From CALXCT01 sp964422185 (GTDB lineage Bacteria; Bacillota; Clostridia; Oscillospirales; Oscillospiraceae): DNA of 35,840 nt. Shown one piece after another: positions 1-7,842 of the stretch (position 1 is the first letter of the stretch; each line of letters opens with the position of its first letter). A program made the position numbers and the translations under genes. The notes beneath the pieces were generated by a model, which saw only the letters and a list, made by a program, of their open reading frames with translations, was not told where the DNA came from and did no database searches. The DNA lies in assembly GCA_964422185.1 (NCBI GenBank), contig CAYRAG010000016.1:1-35840 (forward strand). Direction: 5' to 3'.

Positions 1-21
1 TTGCAACGACAACCGAATAGT

Positions 22-149
22 GTCTTCAGGGCAGGGTGAAAATCCCGATCGGCGGTACAGTCCGCGAGCCGGAAACGGCAGACCCGGTGTGACTCCGGGA
101 CCGACAGTGACGCGCATGCAGCGGGCGCGAAGTCTGGATGGAAGAAGAT
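22..149 (+). promoter_or_regulatory. FMN riboswitch (RFN element)
   Basis: The leader carries the conserved RFN blocks in order: a GGGCAGGGTGAAAATCCC-like block near 29-46, GGCGGTACAGTCCGCGAGCC near 51-70, CCGGTGTGACTCCGGGACCGACAGT near 84-108, and a closing AGTCTGGATGGAAGAAGA at about 131-148. The 5' TCTTC near 24 can pair with the GAAGA near 141 to close helix P1. RFN elements bind FMN and switch off riboflavin synthesis or uptake genes; the next gene encodes RibU, which fits exactly. The start of the transcript lies at or before the window edge. Confidence 0.96.
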
Positions 150-180
150 GTGTTAAAACGCGATCTCCTTTTTTTAACAC
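150..180 (+). promoter_or_regulatory. Expression-platform hairpin of the FMN riboswitch
   Basis: Arms at 150-158 and 172-180 (GTGTTAAAA and TTTTAACAC) form a 9-bp stem directly after the aptamer and before the ribU ribosome binding site at 214-220. There is no long U-run right after it, so control may be translational or by an alternative fold with the AAGACATCTCTTTCAGG stretch downstream. The mechanism is inferred; only the pairing is seen. Confidence 0.5.
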
Positions 181-228
181 CTGGAAGACATCTCTTTCAG
201 GTTGTGATCAAAAAAAGGAGTGTTTTTT

Positions 229-849
229 ATGTCTGAACCGAAAACCCTCGCGGCCGGCCGTTCCCGGGTCAATGCCAGAGGCATCGCGGTCACCGCCATG
301 CTCTCGGTCATCGGGTTTGTGCTCATGTTCCTGGAGTTCGCCATCCCGGTGATCATCCCCAACTTTGTGAAGATGGACATCTCAGAGCTGCCGGCGCTTC
401 TCGCCGCGTTCAGCCTCGGGCCGGTCTACGGCGCCGCGGTGTGCGGGGTGAAGAACCTGCTCCACCTGCTGGTCACCACCTCCGGCGGCGTGGGCGAGCT
501 GGGCAATTTCCTCATGGGCGTGTGCCTGGTGGTGCCGGCGGGTCTCATCTACAAGAAGATCAAGACCCGGAAAGGCGCGATCATCAGCGCGGTGGTGGGC
601 TCCATCGTCATGGCCGTGATGTCCATCCCCATCAACTACTTCATCACCTATCCGTTCTACTCCAACTTCATGCCGCTGGATGTGATCATCGGGATGTACC
701 AGGCGATCCGGCCGTCCGCCAACGGGCTTCTGGAGTGCCTGATCACTTTCAATATGCCGTTTACCCTGCTCAAGGGGGTCATCACCTCGTTCTTCTGCTT
801 CCTGCTGTATAAGCCGCTCTCTCCCCTGCTGCACGGGAGAAAGGCCTGA
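229..849 (+). CDS. ribU: RibU, riboflavin ECF transporter S component
   Basis: This 206-residue membrane protein is the substrate-binding subunit of an energy-coupling factor importer for riboflavin. It would work with a shared EcfT and two ATPases encoded elsewhere. About six hydrophobic segments are visible, and the family-typical stretch with KMDISELPALLAAFSLGP follows the first helix. The ATG at 229 is chosen because an AAAGGAG ribosome binding site at 214-220 sits 8 bases upstream; an in-frame GTG at 220 lies inside that site. The FMN riboswitch upstream independently supports riboflavin as substrate, with FMN shutting down import. A strong hairpin ends the transcript at 867-906, so the gene is probably monocistronic. 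Confidence 0.95.
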   Translation: MSEPKTLAAGRSRVNARGIAVTAMLSVIGFVLMFLEFAIPVIIPNFVKMDISELPALLAAFSLGPVYGAAVCGVKNLLHLLVTTSGGVGELGNFLMGVCLVVPAGLIYKKIKTRKGAIISAVVGSIVMAVMSIPINYFITYPFYSNFMPLDVIIGMYQAIRPSANGLLECLITFNMPFTLLKGVITSFFCFLLYKPLSPLLHGRKA

Positions 850-866
850 ACGGTCTGAGAGATTCG

Positions 867-906
867 AAAGAGGCGGAACCGCTGTGTCCGGCGGTTCCGC
901 CTCTTT
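867..906 (+). terminator. Terminator hairpin after ribU
   Basis: Sixteen-base arms at 867-882 and 891-906 are perfectly complementary with an 8-base loop. The 3' arm ends in CTCTTT, giving a short U-rich tail inside the stem. Placed 17 bases after the ribU stop. Confidence 0.8.
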
Positions 907-930
907 CCGGCCGTGAGAGGAGAAATCGAA

Positions 931-960
931 TTTACAACGGGCGCGGCGCTGTGATATAAT
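931..960 (+). promoter_or_regulatory. Housekeeping-type promoter for the 994 gene
   Basis: TTTACA at 931-936 and a perfect TATAAT at 955-960, separated by 18 bases. It lies between the ribU terminator and the next gene, about 27 bases before the likely start codon. Confidence 0.75.
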
Positions 961-993
961 CCGGACAGCGGAGCTGCGAAGGGAGTGCGCGAG

Positions 994-1605
994 GTGAAAC
1001 GGGAACTTCCCCATTTTCATGTGGGATCCGCCTACGGCGGAAGCCAGGACTGGTTCGCCACGCCCATGATGCGGGGCGGCGGCTGCGGCGCGACGGTGGC
1101 CTGCGACTGCTGTGTCTGCTTCGACCGCACGCTGGGTACCCGCCTGTACCCCTTTGACAAAGACCATGTCACCCGGGAGGACTATGTCGCGTTCTCCAAA
1201 ATCATGGAGCCGTACCTGCATCCGCGCTGGTCCGGGATCAACACCCCGGAGCTGTTCATGGACGGATTCCAGGGGTACCTGGATCGGGTGGGCGAGACGA
1301 GACTGGGGATGACCGCTTTCCACGGGGAGGAGCCGCTGGCTCTGGCGGAGCACGCCCTGACGCGGCAGATTGACAGCGGGTTTCCCGTGGCCTACCTGAA
1401 TCTGCGGCATAAGGATCGCTCTTTCGCGGACTACGAGTGGCACTGGTTTCTGCTCAACGGCTATGAGACGGCGGAGGACACCCTGCTGGTAAAAGCGGTG
1501 ACCTACGGCAGCTGGAGATGGCTGGACTTCCCCCGGCTCTGGGAGAACGGCTGTCTGCGCAAGGGCGGCATGGTGCTCTGGTCGTTCCAGAACGCCGCAA
1601 GATAG
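994..1605 (+). CDS. Putative papain-like (C39-like) cysteine peptidase fold protein
   Basis: Encodes about 203 residues. No single family is recognised with certainty. The N-terminal pattern GGSQDWF followed by a glycine-rich GGGCGATVACD segment, and a later EWHWFLLNGY segment, resemble the Gln-Cys and His regions of papain-like C39-type folds; catalysis is not proven. No signal peptide or membrane segment is seen, so it is probably cytoplasmic. The GTG at 994 is preferred over the in-frame GTG at 985 because AAGGGAG at 979-985 then sits 8 bases upstream; with the 985 start it would touch the codon. It is followed by the aldo/keto reductase 24 bases later, and the two are probably cotranscribed from the promoter at 931-960. 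Confidence 0.6.
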   Translation: MKRELPHFHVGSAYGGSQDWFATPMMRGGGCGATVACDCCVCFDRTLGTRLYPFDKDHVTREDYVAFSKIMEPYLHPRWSGINTPELFMDGFQGYLDRVGETRLGMTAFHGEEPLALAEHALTRQIDSGFPVAYLNLRHKDRSFADYEWHWFLLNGYETAEDTLLVKAVTYGSWRWLDFPRLWENGCLRKGGMVLWSFQNAAR

Positions 1606-1629
1606 ACAGGACAGGGAGGCGGAGACGCA

Positions 1630-2784
1630 TTGAGATACCGTACGCTGGGCCGGACGGGCCTGAAAGTCAGCGAGATCGGCATGGGCTGCGAGGGGTTCGT
1701 CCTGGGGGACGACGCGTTCGCGGAGGAGATGTTCCGTCTGGCGCTGGGCGCCGGCGTCAACTGCATGGATCTGTACAGTCCCAAGCCCGCCGTGCAGCGG
1801 CGGGTGGGCAGGGCCATCCGGGACTGCCGGGACAGGTTCGTGCTCCAGGCCCATCTGTGCGCCGTCTGGGACGAGGCGCAGGATCAGTACCGCGCCACCC
1901 GGGAGATCGATGAGGTGAAAACCGCCTTTGAGGCCATGCTGCGCAATCTGGACACCGGCTATGTGGATATCGGCATGGTGCACTATGTGGACAGTGTGGA
2001 TCTGTGGAACCGGATCCAAAGCGGCCCGATTCTCTCCTACGCCCTGGAACAGAAAGAGGCAGGCCGGATCCGATATATCGGGGTCAGCAGCCACAACCCC
2101 GCCGCGGCGCAGGCCGCGGTGGACAGCGGTCTGGTGGATGTGCTGATGTTCAGTGTGAATCCGTGCTACGACCTGCAGCCGGGCAGCGAGGACTGCGAGC
2201 AGCTGTGGGCGGAGCAGAACTACGCCGGGCATCTGACGAACATGGATCCGGCCAGGGAGCGGCTGTACGAGAGCTGCCAGCGCCTGGGCGTGGGGATCAC
2301 CGTGATGAAAGCGTTCGGCGGCGGGGATCTGCTTCAGGCGGATCTCTCCCCCGCCGGGAAAGCGCTCACGGCGCCCCAGTGCATCCAGTACGCGCTGGAT
2401 CGCCCGGCGGTGGCCTGCGTCATGGCCGGCTGCCGGAGTGTGGAAGATCTGAGAGGCTGCCTGGCGTTTGAGGACGCCTCCCCGGAAGAGCGGGATTACG
2501 CCGCCGCGTTTGCCTCGTTCCCCCGGATCAGCTGGGAGGGCCACTGTATGTACTGCGGACACTGTGCGCCGTGCCCGGTCGGGATCGATGTGGCGACCGT
2601 CACGAAATTCCTGAATCTGGCCAGGGCACAGGGCATGGTGCCCGAGACGGTGCGGGAGCACTACGCCGCCCTGGAGCATAAGGCGGGGGAGTGCCTCGCG
2701 TGCGGCGCGTGCGCCGGGCGCTGTCCGTTCCATGTGCCCTCTGTGGAGAATATGCGCGAGGCGGCGGAAATATTTGGAGGATAG
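1630..2784 (+). CDS. Aldo/keto reductase with C-terminal ferredoxin-type 4Fe-4S domain
   Basis: The 384-residue protein has an N-terminal aldo/keto reductase barrel (about 1-290) and a C-terminal domain with two 4Fe-4S motifs: Cys306, 309, 312, 315 and Cys355, 358, 361, 365. The barrel keeps the Asp and Tyr region (MDLYS near 46-50) and the His of GMVHYVD. The position where classical members carry the catalytic Lys reads QAHL (about 73-76), so the usual tetrad is incomplete. Such proteins (COG1453-like) are redox enzymes of unknown substrate in anaerobes. The start is TTG at 1630 behind a GGGAGGCGG-type ribosome binding site. It is probably cotranscribed with its upstream neighbour and with the DUF3842 gene that begins 8 bases after its stop. 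Confidence 0.9.
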   Translation: MRYRTLGRTGLKVSEIGMGCEGFVLGDDAFAEEMFRLALGAGVNCMDLYSPKPAVQRRVGRAIRDCRDRFVLQAHLCAVWDEAQDQYRATREIDEVKTAFEAMLRNLDTGYVDIGMVHYVDSVDLWNRIQSGPILSYALEQKEAGRIRYIGVSSHNPAAAQAAVDSGLVDVLMFSVNPCYDLQPGSEDCEQLWAEQNYAGHLTNMDPARERLYESCQRLGVGITVMKAFGGGDLLQADLSPAGKALTAPQCIQYALDRPAVACVMAGCRSVEDLRGCLAFEDASPEERDYAAAFASFPRISWEGHCMYCGHCAPCPVGIDVATVTKFLNLARAQGMVPETVREHYAALEHKAGECLACGACAGRCPFHVPSVENMREAAEIFGG

Positions 2785-2792
2785 CGGAGATC

Positions 2793-3236
2793 ATGCGGAT
2801 TGACCGGTCAAAGCGCCGCGTCCTGGTTCTGGACGGCCAGGGCGGCGGCATGGGCGCGCAGCTGGTGCGCCTGCTGTCCAGAGATCTGCCGGAGGACTGT
2901 GTGCTGCTGGCGGTGGGCACGAATACCAGCGCCACCAGCGCCATGCTGAAAGCCGGCGCGGCGCAGGGCGCCACGGGGGAAAACGCGGTGATCTACAACG
3001 CCGCGGTCGCGGATCTGATCCTGGGGCCTATCGGGATCATCCTGGCCAACGGCATTATGGGCGAGGTGTCCCCCGCCATGGCGGCGGCGGTCTCCGGCTC
3101 CGAGGCCGTGAAAGTGCTCATCCCCTCCTCCCACTGCGGCGTCCTGGTGGCGGGTACGGAGAACCTGAGGCTGGACGACTACCTCCGCAGAGCGGTGGAT
3201 CTGGCTCTGGGGGAACTGGCCGGACATGGCGGATGA
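2793..3236 (+). CDS. DUF3842 family protein
   Basis: This 147-residue protein starts with a Rossmann-like RVLVLDGQGGGMGAQLV glycine-rich loop (about residues 9-25). It continues with the family-typical AVGTNTSATSAMLKAGA and GPIGIILANGIMGE stretches, ending with IPSSHCGVLVAGTENL. Families with this pattern are annotated DUF3842, function unknown; a nucleotide-binding role is only inferred from the loop. The ATG at 2793 has TTTGGAGG about 12 bases upstream. The 3' end overlaps the next reading frame (start 3226) by 11 bases, suggesting translational coupling. Confidence 0.85.
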   Translation: MRIDRSKRRVLVLDGQGGGMGAQLVRLLSRDLPEDCVLLAVGTNTSATSAMLKAGAAQGATGENAVIYNAAVADLILGPIGIILANGIMGEVSPAMAAAVSGSEAVKVLIPSSHCGVLVAGTENLRLDDYLRRAVDLALGELAGHGG

Positions 3237-3406
3237 ATTTGACCGCGTCCTGGCTGCCCATATGCACCGCTACCCGCGCATGCAGAGTGCGGATTACGCC
3301 AAGCTGGCGTACCAGAGCGAGTTCGGGCCGGAGCATCTCATGGCGGACTGGCAGACCATGACGGCGCGGATTTGCTCGGAGCTCCCGGAGGCAAAGCCGG
3401 GCGCCG
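3226..3406 (+). CDS. Hypothetical protein, 3' part lost in assembly gap
   Basis: Sixty residues are visible before the N-run. They include HMHRYPRMQSADYAKLAYQSEFGPEHL, a pattern I associate with uncharacterised Clostridia proteins encoded beside uridine-kinase-like genes. The ATG at 3226 overlaps the end of the DUF3842 gene. The frame differs from that of the kinase-like piece after the gap, but the true gap length is unknown, so frame says nothing. It could be its own gene followed by the kinase (my preference) or the N-terminus of a fused protein. Confidence 0.6.
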
Positions 3407-3506
3407 NNNNNNNNNNNNNNNNNNNNNNNNNNNNNNNNNNNNNNNNNNNNNNNNNNNNNNNNNNNNNNNNNNNNNNNNNNNNNNNNNNNNNNNNNNNNNN
3501 NNNNNN
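3407..3506. other. Assembly gap (100 N)
   Basis: Exactly 100 N, the conventional placeholder for a scaffold gap of unknown size. It removes the 3' end of the 3226 gene and the start of the kinase-like gene, including most of its Walker A loop. Confidence 0.97.
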
Positions 3507-3989
3507 AAGACCACCCTGGCCGCGCTGGCGGCGCGGCTGCTCGGCTGCCCGGTCGTCCATATGGACGACTACTACCTCCCCCTGGACCGCCGTGCGCCGG
3601 ACTGGGAATCCCGTCCCGGGGGCAATATGGATCTGGAGCGTGTTCTCGCCGAGATCCTGCTGCCCGCCCGGGCGCACACCGCGATCACCTGCAGGCCCTA
3701 CTCCTGCCAGACCGGCAGGTACGGCGGCGCGGTGACCGTACCGCCCTCCCCTCTTCTGCTGGTGGAGGGCAGCTATTCCATGCACCCGCTTTTGCGGGAT
3801 CACTACGACCTGACCATCTTCACCACCTGCTCCGCCCGGGAGCGGGACCGCCGCCTGAAGGCGCGGGAGGGGGAGCGGTTCCCCCGATTCCAGGCCCTGT
3901 GGATCCCGCTGGAGGAGGGATATTTTCTGCGCGACGGCGTCCAGGCCGCCAGCACGCTGGTGCTGGACACCACACCGCCGGCGCCGTAG
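3507..3989 (+). CDS. Uridine kinase-like P-loop NTPase, 5' end lost in gap
   Basis: About 160 residues follow the gap. The sequence opens with KTTLA, the end of a P-loop (GKT/S), then VVHMDDYYLPLDRR, typical of uridine kinase and phosphoribulokinase-type enzymes (metal-binding Asp pair before the base-binding site). Next comes LLLVEGSYSMHPLLRDHYDLTIF, the second strand with the acidic residue, and the ARERDRRLKAREG lid region. It probably phosphorylates a nucleoside or related hydroxylated substrate with ATP in the cytoplasm; the substrate is not readable. The stop is at 3989. The ECF transporter gene 135 bases downstream may supply the substrate, an inference from context only. Confidence 0.75.
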   Translation, partial: KTTLAALAARLLGCPVVHMDDYYLPLDRRAPDWESRPGGNMDLERVLAEILLPARAHTAITCRPYSCQTGRYGGAVTVPPSPLLLVEGSYSMHPLLRDHYDLTIFTTCSARERDRRLKAREGERFPRFQALWIPLEEGYFLRDGVQAASTLVLDTTPPAP

Positions 3990-4124
3990 GAGGCACCCGC
4001 GGCAGCGAAGGCCGCCAGGAAGGCGGCAGACCCCATCTGATCATCTCCGTAAGAAAGCCAGGAAGGCGATGCCGGACAGAAGGACGGCGACGAAGACGAC
4101 TTTTGACAAGGAGAATCTGAGCGA

Positions 4125-4691
4125 ATGAAACAAACCACTTCCCACAAGTATGTCCTCAACCTGGTTCTGTCCGCCCTGTTCATCGCCATCGGGCTGGTGC
4201 TGCCCATGATCACCGGCCACATCCCGCAGATTGGCAGGATGCTCTCCCCCATGCATCTGCCGGTGCTGCTGTGCGGCCTCATCTGCGGCTGGCAGTACGG
4301 CCTCATCGTGGGTCTGATTCTGCCGCTGCTGCGCAACTTCCTGTTCGGCATGCCCATGCTGCTGGACGCCATCGCCATGACCCCGGAGCTGGCGGCGTAT
4401 GGATTCCTCGTGGGCTTCCTGTACGCCCGCTCCCGCCGCAAGTCCCTGGGCACCGTGTACCGCTCCCTGATTATCGCCATGATCGGCGGGCGGATCGTCT
4501 GGGGTATCGCCCGGGTGCTGATGACCGGCGTGTCCGGAGAGGCGTTCACCTGGCAGATGTTCATGGCCGGCGCGTTTATCAACGCGATCCCCGCCATCAT
4601 CCTCCAGCTGGTGTTCATTCCCGCGATCATGGTGGCGCTGAACCGCTTCGGCCTGGTTCGCTTTACCCGTGACCCGGAGCCGGCGGAGTGA
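4125..4691 (+). CDS. ECF transporter S component, substrate unknown
   Basis: This 188-residue membrane protein has about five or six hydrophobic segments. It carries a pattern typical of ECF S components: an early ALFIAIGLVLPM helix, an SPMHLPVLLCGLICGWQYGL loop-helix, and GLILPLLRNFLFG. It should bind a vitamin-like or small-molecule substrate and use the common EcfAAT module. Unlike ribU it has no visible riboswitch, so the substrate is open; pantothenate, thiamine-related compounds or a nucleoside are possible. The ATG at 4125 has AAGGAG about 11 bases upstream. Neighbouring kinase-like and TSCPD genes are on the same strand and closely spaced. Confidence 0.85.
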   Translation: MKQTTSHKYVLNLVLSALFIAIGLVLPMITGHIPQIGRMLSPMHLPVLLCGLICGWQYGLIVGLILPLLRNFLFGMPMLLDAIAMTPELAAYGFLVGFLYARSRRKSLGTVYRSLIIAMIGGRIVWGIARVLMTGVSGEAFTWQMFMAGAFINAIPAIILQLVFIPAIMVALNRFGLVRFTRDPEPAE

Positions 4692-4773
4692 GACGGAATA
4701 TGCAAAGAAAATACCCTGCAAAGCCCGGAGCCGGCGGCTCACCTGGCTTTGCCCTGAGAAGGAGGAACCGGAA

Positions 4774-5013
4774 ATGACCTATACCTACGAGCCGAAAGGC
4801 GTCTGCTCCCAGCTGATCACCATGGAAGTGGAGGACGGCATCCTCCAGTCCGTGTCGTTCCTGGGCGGCTGCCACGGCAACCTTCAGGGGATCTCCCGGC
4901 TGGTGGCCGGGATGAAAGTGGAGGATGTCATCGAGAAGCTGGAGGGCATCCGATGCGGCTATAAAAGCACCTCCTGCCCGGACCAGCTGGCCCGGGCACT
5001 GAAGAGCATCTGA
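4774..5013 (+). CDS. TSCPD domain protein (TIGR03905 type)
   Basis: A 79-residue protein containing the diagnostic TSCPDQLARAL motif near the C-terminus (about residues 66-76) and conserved Cys in KGVCSQ and GGCHGN. Related domains occur at the C-terminus of adenosylcobalamin-dependent ribonucleotide reductases; the free-standing form has no established function. ATG 4774 is preceded by AAGGAGG at 4759-4765. It is the last gene of the rightward block and is followed by a bidirectional terminator. Confidence 0.88.
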   Translation: MTYTYEPKGVCSQLITMEVEDGILQSVSFLGGCHGNLQGISRLVAGMKVEDVIEKLEGIRCGYKSTSCPDQLARALKSI

Positions 5014-5035
5014 ATCCGGCGCGAAGAAGGCAAAA

Positions 5036-5091
5036 CGGGCCGGCCGTCTCTCCCCCGTACGGGGTAAGGCGGCCGACCCGCTTGTTTTTCT
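5036..5091. terminator. Bidirectional terminator between convergent genes
   Basis: Arms CGGGCCGGCCG (5036-5046) and CGGCCGACCCG (5070-5080) pair with one wobble, with an inner CCCCGTACGGGG palindrome (5053-5064) in the loop. On the + strand CTTGTTTTTCT follows; on the - strand GTTTT follows. It serves the TSCPD gene and the threonine aldolase gene. Confidence 0.85.
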
Positions 5092-5096
5092 GTGGT

Positions 5097-6119
5097 TCAC
5101 GCTCCGGCGATGTCGGAGAGGAAGCCGTCTACCTCCTCCTCTGTCGTGGCCCAGGAGGTCACCAGGCGGATGGCGGTGCGGTTTCCGTCCAGGGCGCTCC
5201 AGACCTCAAAGGTGCACAGGCTCTGGAATTTCGCAAGTTCGTCATGGGAGACGATCGGGAAGATCTGATTGGTGGGGGAGTCCACAAACATGGGGTATCC
5301 CAGGGACTGCATGCCCCGCGCCAGCTTCTGAGCCATGGAGTTGGCGTGCCGGCCCAGCTCGAGGAAGAGACCGTCCCGGAACAGCGCGCCGAACTGGACG
5401 CCCAGCAGGCGGCCCTTGGCCAGCATGCCGCCGCGCTGCTTGATGTGGTACCGGAAGTCCGGCTTGAGCGCGTCGTTGACGATGACCAGCGCCTCCCCGA
5501 AGAGCAGCCCGTTCTTCGTGCCGCCCGCGTAGAACGCGTCACAGAGCTTCGGCATGTCCTCCATGGCCAGTCCGGTGCCCTCCGCGGCCAGGCCGCAGGC
5601 GAGCCGGGCGCCGTCGAGGTAGAGGTACAGCCCGTTTTTCGTGCAGCAGGCGCGGATGCGCTCCAGCTCCGCCTTCGTGTAGACGGTGCCGATCTCCGTG
5701 GACTGGGACAGGTACACCAGCCCCGGCTTCACCGTGTGCTCGTCCGGGTGCGCGTCCACCATGTCCTGAATGAGCTCCGGCGTGAGTTTGCCGTCCGGGC
5801 AGGGCCGGGTGACCACCTTGTGGCCGGTGGCCTCAATGGCGCCGGTCTCGTGGACATTCACATGGCCGGTCTCCGCCGCCAGGACGCACTGGTGCGGGCG
5901 CAGAAACGCGGAGATGGCCGTCTGATTCGTCTGGGTGCCGCCCACCAGAAAGTGCACGGCGGCGTCCGGGCAGGCAAACGCCTGCCGGATGATCTCCGCC
6001 GCCTCCGAGCAGTACGGATCCAGGCCGTAGCCCGTGGTGGCGTCCAGGTTCGTGCGGGTCAGGGCGTCCAGCACCCGGGGGTGGCAGCCCTGGGAGTAGT
6101 CGTTCTGAAAATGGTACAA
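5097..6119 (-). CDS. ltaE: Low-specificity L-threonine aldolase family (PLP)
   Basis: A 340-residue PLP fold-type I enzyme that cleaves L-threonine or allo-threonine to glycine and acetaldehyde. It shows the family N-terminal NDYSQGCHPRVLDAL, a HFLVGGTQTNQTAIS cofactor-binding stretch (about 56-70), YLDGARLACGL (about 167-177) with the PLP-pyridine Asp, and AGGTKNGLLFGEA with Lys202 as the expected Schiff-base lysine. The ATG lies 14 bases after the glnS stop, so it is the last gene of the ACT-hom-lysC-glnS operon. This places threonine catabolism beside threonine-branch synthesis, which is plausible for glycine supply. Related beta-eliminating lyases act on other amino acids, so the exact substrate is likely but unproven. 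Confidence 0.88.
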   Translation of the reverse strand: MYHFQNDYSQGCHPRVLDALTRTNLDATTGYGLDPYCSEAAEIIRQAFACPDAAVHFLVGGTQTNQTAISAFLRPHQCVLAAETGHVNVHETGAIEATGHKVVTRPCPDGKLTPELIQDMVDAHPDEHTVKPGLVYLSQSTEIGTVYTKAELERIRACCTKNGLYLYLDGARLACGLAAEGTGLAMEDMPKLCDAFYAGGTKNGLLFGEALVIVNDALKPDFRYHIKQRGGMLAKGRLLGVQFGALFRDGLFLELGRHANSMAQKLARGMQSLGYPMFVDSPTNQIFPIVSHDELAKFQSLCTFEVWSALDGNRTAIRLVTSWATTEEEVDGFLSDIAGA

Positions 6120-6132
6120 GGGCGTTTCCTCC

Positions 6133-7821
6133 TCAGGTGCCGGGTTTGAAGCTGTCTTTCAGGCTGACCGCCCGGTTGAACACCAGATGGCCCGGCCGGC
6201 TGTCCCGGCTGTCCGCGCAGAAGTAGCCCTGGCGCAGGAACTGGAAGCGCTCCTGCGTGTCCGCTTCGGCCAGGGAGGCCTCCAGTTTGCAGCCGTTGAG
6301 CACCTCCAGGGAGTTCGGGTTCAGGCAGTCCATAAAGTCTTTGTCCCCGGCGTCCGGATCCGGATCGGAGAAGAGGTTGTCATACAGGCGGACCTCCGCC
6401 TCCACGGCCGTGGCCTCGTCCACCCAGTGGATGGTGGCGCCTTTCACTTTTCTGCCGTCCGCGGGGTTTCCGCCCCGGGAGTCCGGGTCGTAGGTGGCCA
6501 GCACCTCCGTCACCCTGCCGTCCGCGTCCCTGACGCAGCCGGTGCAGGTGATGAGATAGGCGCCCTTCAGCCGGCACTCGGGCCCCCCGGGGTACAGGCG
6601 CTTATATTTGGGCACCGGGGTCTCCAGAAAGTCCTCCGCCTCCATCCACAGATGCCGGGAGAAAGTGACGCTCCGCTCGCCGTCCTCCGGCCGGTTGGGG
6701 TTGTTCTCCACCTGGAAGGTCTCCGTGCGGCCCTCCGGGTAGTTTGTGATGGTCAGACGCACCGGGCGCAGCACCGCCATGACCCGGCGGGCGGTCTCGT
6801 TGAGATCCTCCCGCAGGCAGTACTCCAGAAACGCGTACTCCACCGTGGAGGACGCCTTGGACACGCCGTTGCGCTCGGAAAACGCCCGGATGGCCCGGGG
6901 GGTGTAGCCCCGGCGGCGCAGGCCGCACAGGGTGGGCATCCGGGGGTCGTCCCAGCCGTCCACCCGGCCCTCCTCCACCAGCCGGCGCAGCTTGCGCTTG
7001 GACATGACGGTGTAGTTGATGCCCAGCCGGGCGAATTCAATCTGGCGCGGCCTGGACGGCAGGGTGCAGTGGTCAATGACCCAGTCGTACAGCGGCCGGT
7101 GATCCTCAAACTCCAGGGAGCACAGGGAGTGGGTGATGCCCTCCAGCGCGTCCTCAATGGGATGGGCGAAGTCGTACATGGGGTAGATGCACCACTTGTC
7201 CCCCTGGCGGTGGTGGCTGGCGTGGTTGATCCGGTAGATGACCGGATCCCGCATGTTGAAGTTGCCGCTGGCCAGGTCGATCTTCGCCCGGAGCGTGTAC
7301 TTCCCGTTGGGGAACTCCCCCGCCCGCATCCGGGCGAACAGATCCAGGGACTCCTCTTTCGGGCGATCCCGCCAGGGGGACCGGGCCGGGGTGATCACAT
7401 CGCCCCGGTACTCCCGGAACTGCTCCGGGGTCAGCTCGCACACATAGGCCAGGCCTTTCTCGATCAGCTCCACCGCGCACTGGTACATCTGCTCAAAATA
7501 GTCCGAGGCGAAGTAGAAGCGGTCGTCCCAGGAGTATCCCAGCCACCGGATGTCCTCCTGGATGGCGTCCACATACTCCTCGTCCTCTTTCGCGGGGTTG
7601 GTGTCGTCCATCCGCAGGTTGCACAGCCCGCCGTACTTCTCCGCGGTGCCGAAGTCGATGAAGATGGCCTTGGCGTGGCCGATATGCAGGTAGCCGTTGG
7701 GCTCCGGCGGGAACCGGGTGTGCACCTGCATTCCCTGGTACCGCCCGCCCTCGGCGAGATCCTCGTCAATGAAATCGTGGATAAAATTCTGGGACATGGT
7801 TTGATTTTTATCGTCAGACAT
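6133..7821 (-). CDS. glnS: Glutaminyl-tRNA synthetase
   Basis: This 562-residue class I aminoacyl-tRNA synthetase charges tRNA-Gln with glutamine. HIGH is at 46-49 (in PEPNGYLHIGHAK) and the KMSKS equivalent reads VMSKR at 272-276, both canonical for bacterial GlnRS. The C-terminal beta-barrel anticodon-binding region includes a FLRQGYFCADSRDS segment near the end. The ATG at 7821 is preferred to an in-frame GTG at 7830 because GAGGAG lies 8 bases upstream. Many Firmicutes make Gln-tRNA by the GatCAB transamidation route; a dedicated GlnRS is found in a subset including Clostridia. It sits 21 bases after lysC. Confidence 0.96.
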   Translation of the reverse strand: MSDDKNQTMSQNFIHDFIDEDLAEGGRYQGMQVHTRFPPEPNGYLHIGHAKAIFIDFGTAEKYGGLCNLRMDDTNPAKEDEEYVDAIQEDIRWLGYSWDDRFYFASDYFEQMYQCAVELIEKGLAYVCELTPEQFREYRGDVITPARSPWRDRPKEESLDLFARMRAGEFPNGKYTLRAKIDLASGNFNMRDPVIYRINHASHHRQGDKWCIYPMYDFAHPIEDALEGITHSLCSLEFEDHRPLYDWVIDHCTLPSRPRQIEFARLGINYTVMSKRKLRRLVEEGRVDGWDDPRMPTLCGLRRRGYTPRAIRAFSERNGVSKASSTVEYAFLEYCLREDLNETARRVMAVLRPVRLTITNYPEGRTETFQVENNPNRPEDGERSVTFSRHLWMEAEDFLETPVPKYKRLYPGGPECRLKGAYLITCTGCVRDADGRVTEVLATYDPDSRGGNPADGRKVKGATIHWVDEATAVEAEVRLYDNLFSDPDPDAGDKDFMDCLNPNSLEVLNGCKLEASLAEADTQERFQFLRQGYFCADSRDSRPGHLVFNRAVSLKDSFKPGT

Positions 7822-7842
7822 GTTCCACACTCCTCGCTGTTG

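Noticed and set aside
382..2733. Very long open frame on the - strand (783 codons) under ribU and the aldo/keto reductase
   Set aside because: Low-complexity, His/Arg/Gly-rich translation with no family resemblance, antisense to well-recognised genes. Such frames are common in high-GC DNA.
3226..3735. A single continuous gene read through the first N-run
   Set aside because: The 100 N stand for unknown length, and the frame after the gap that resembles a kinase differs from this one.
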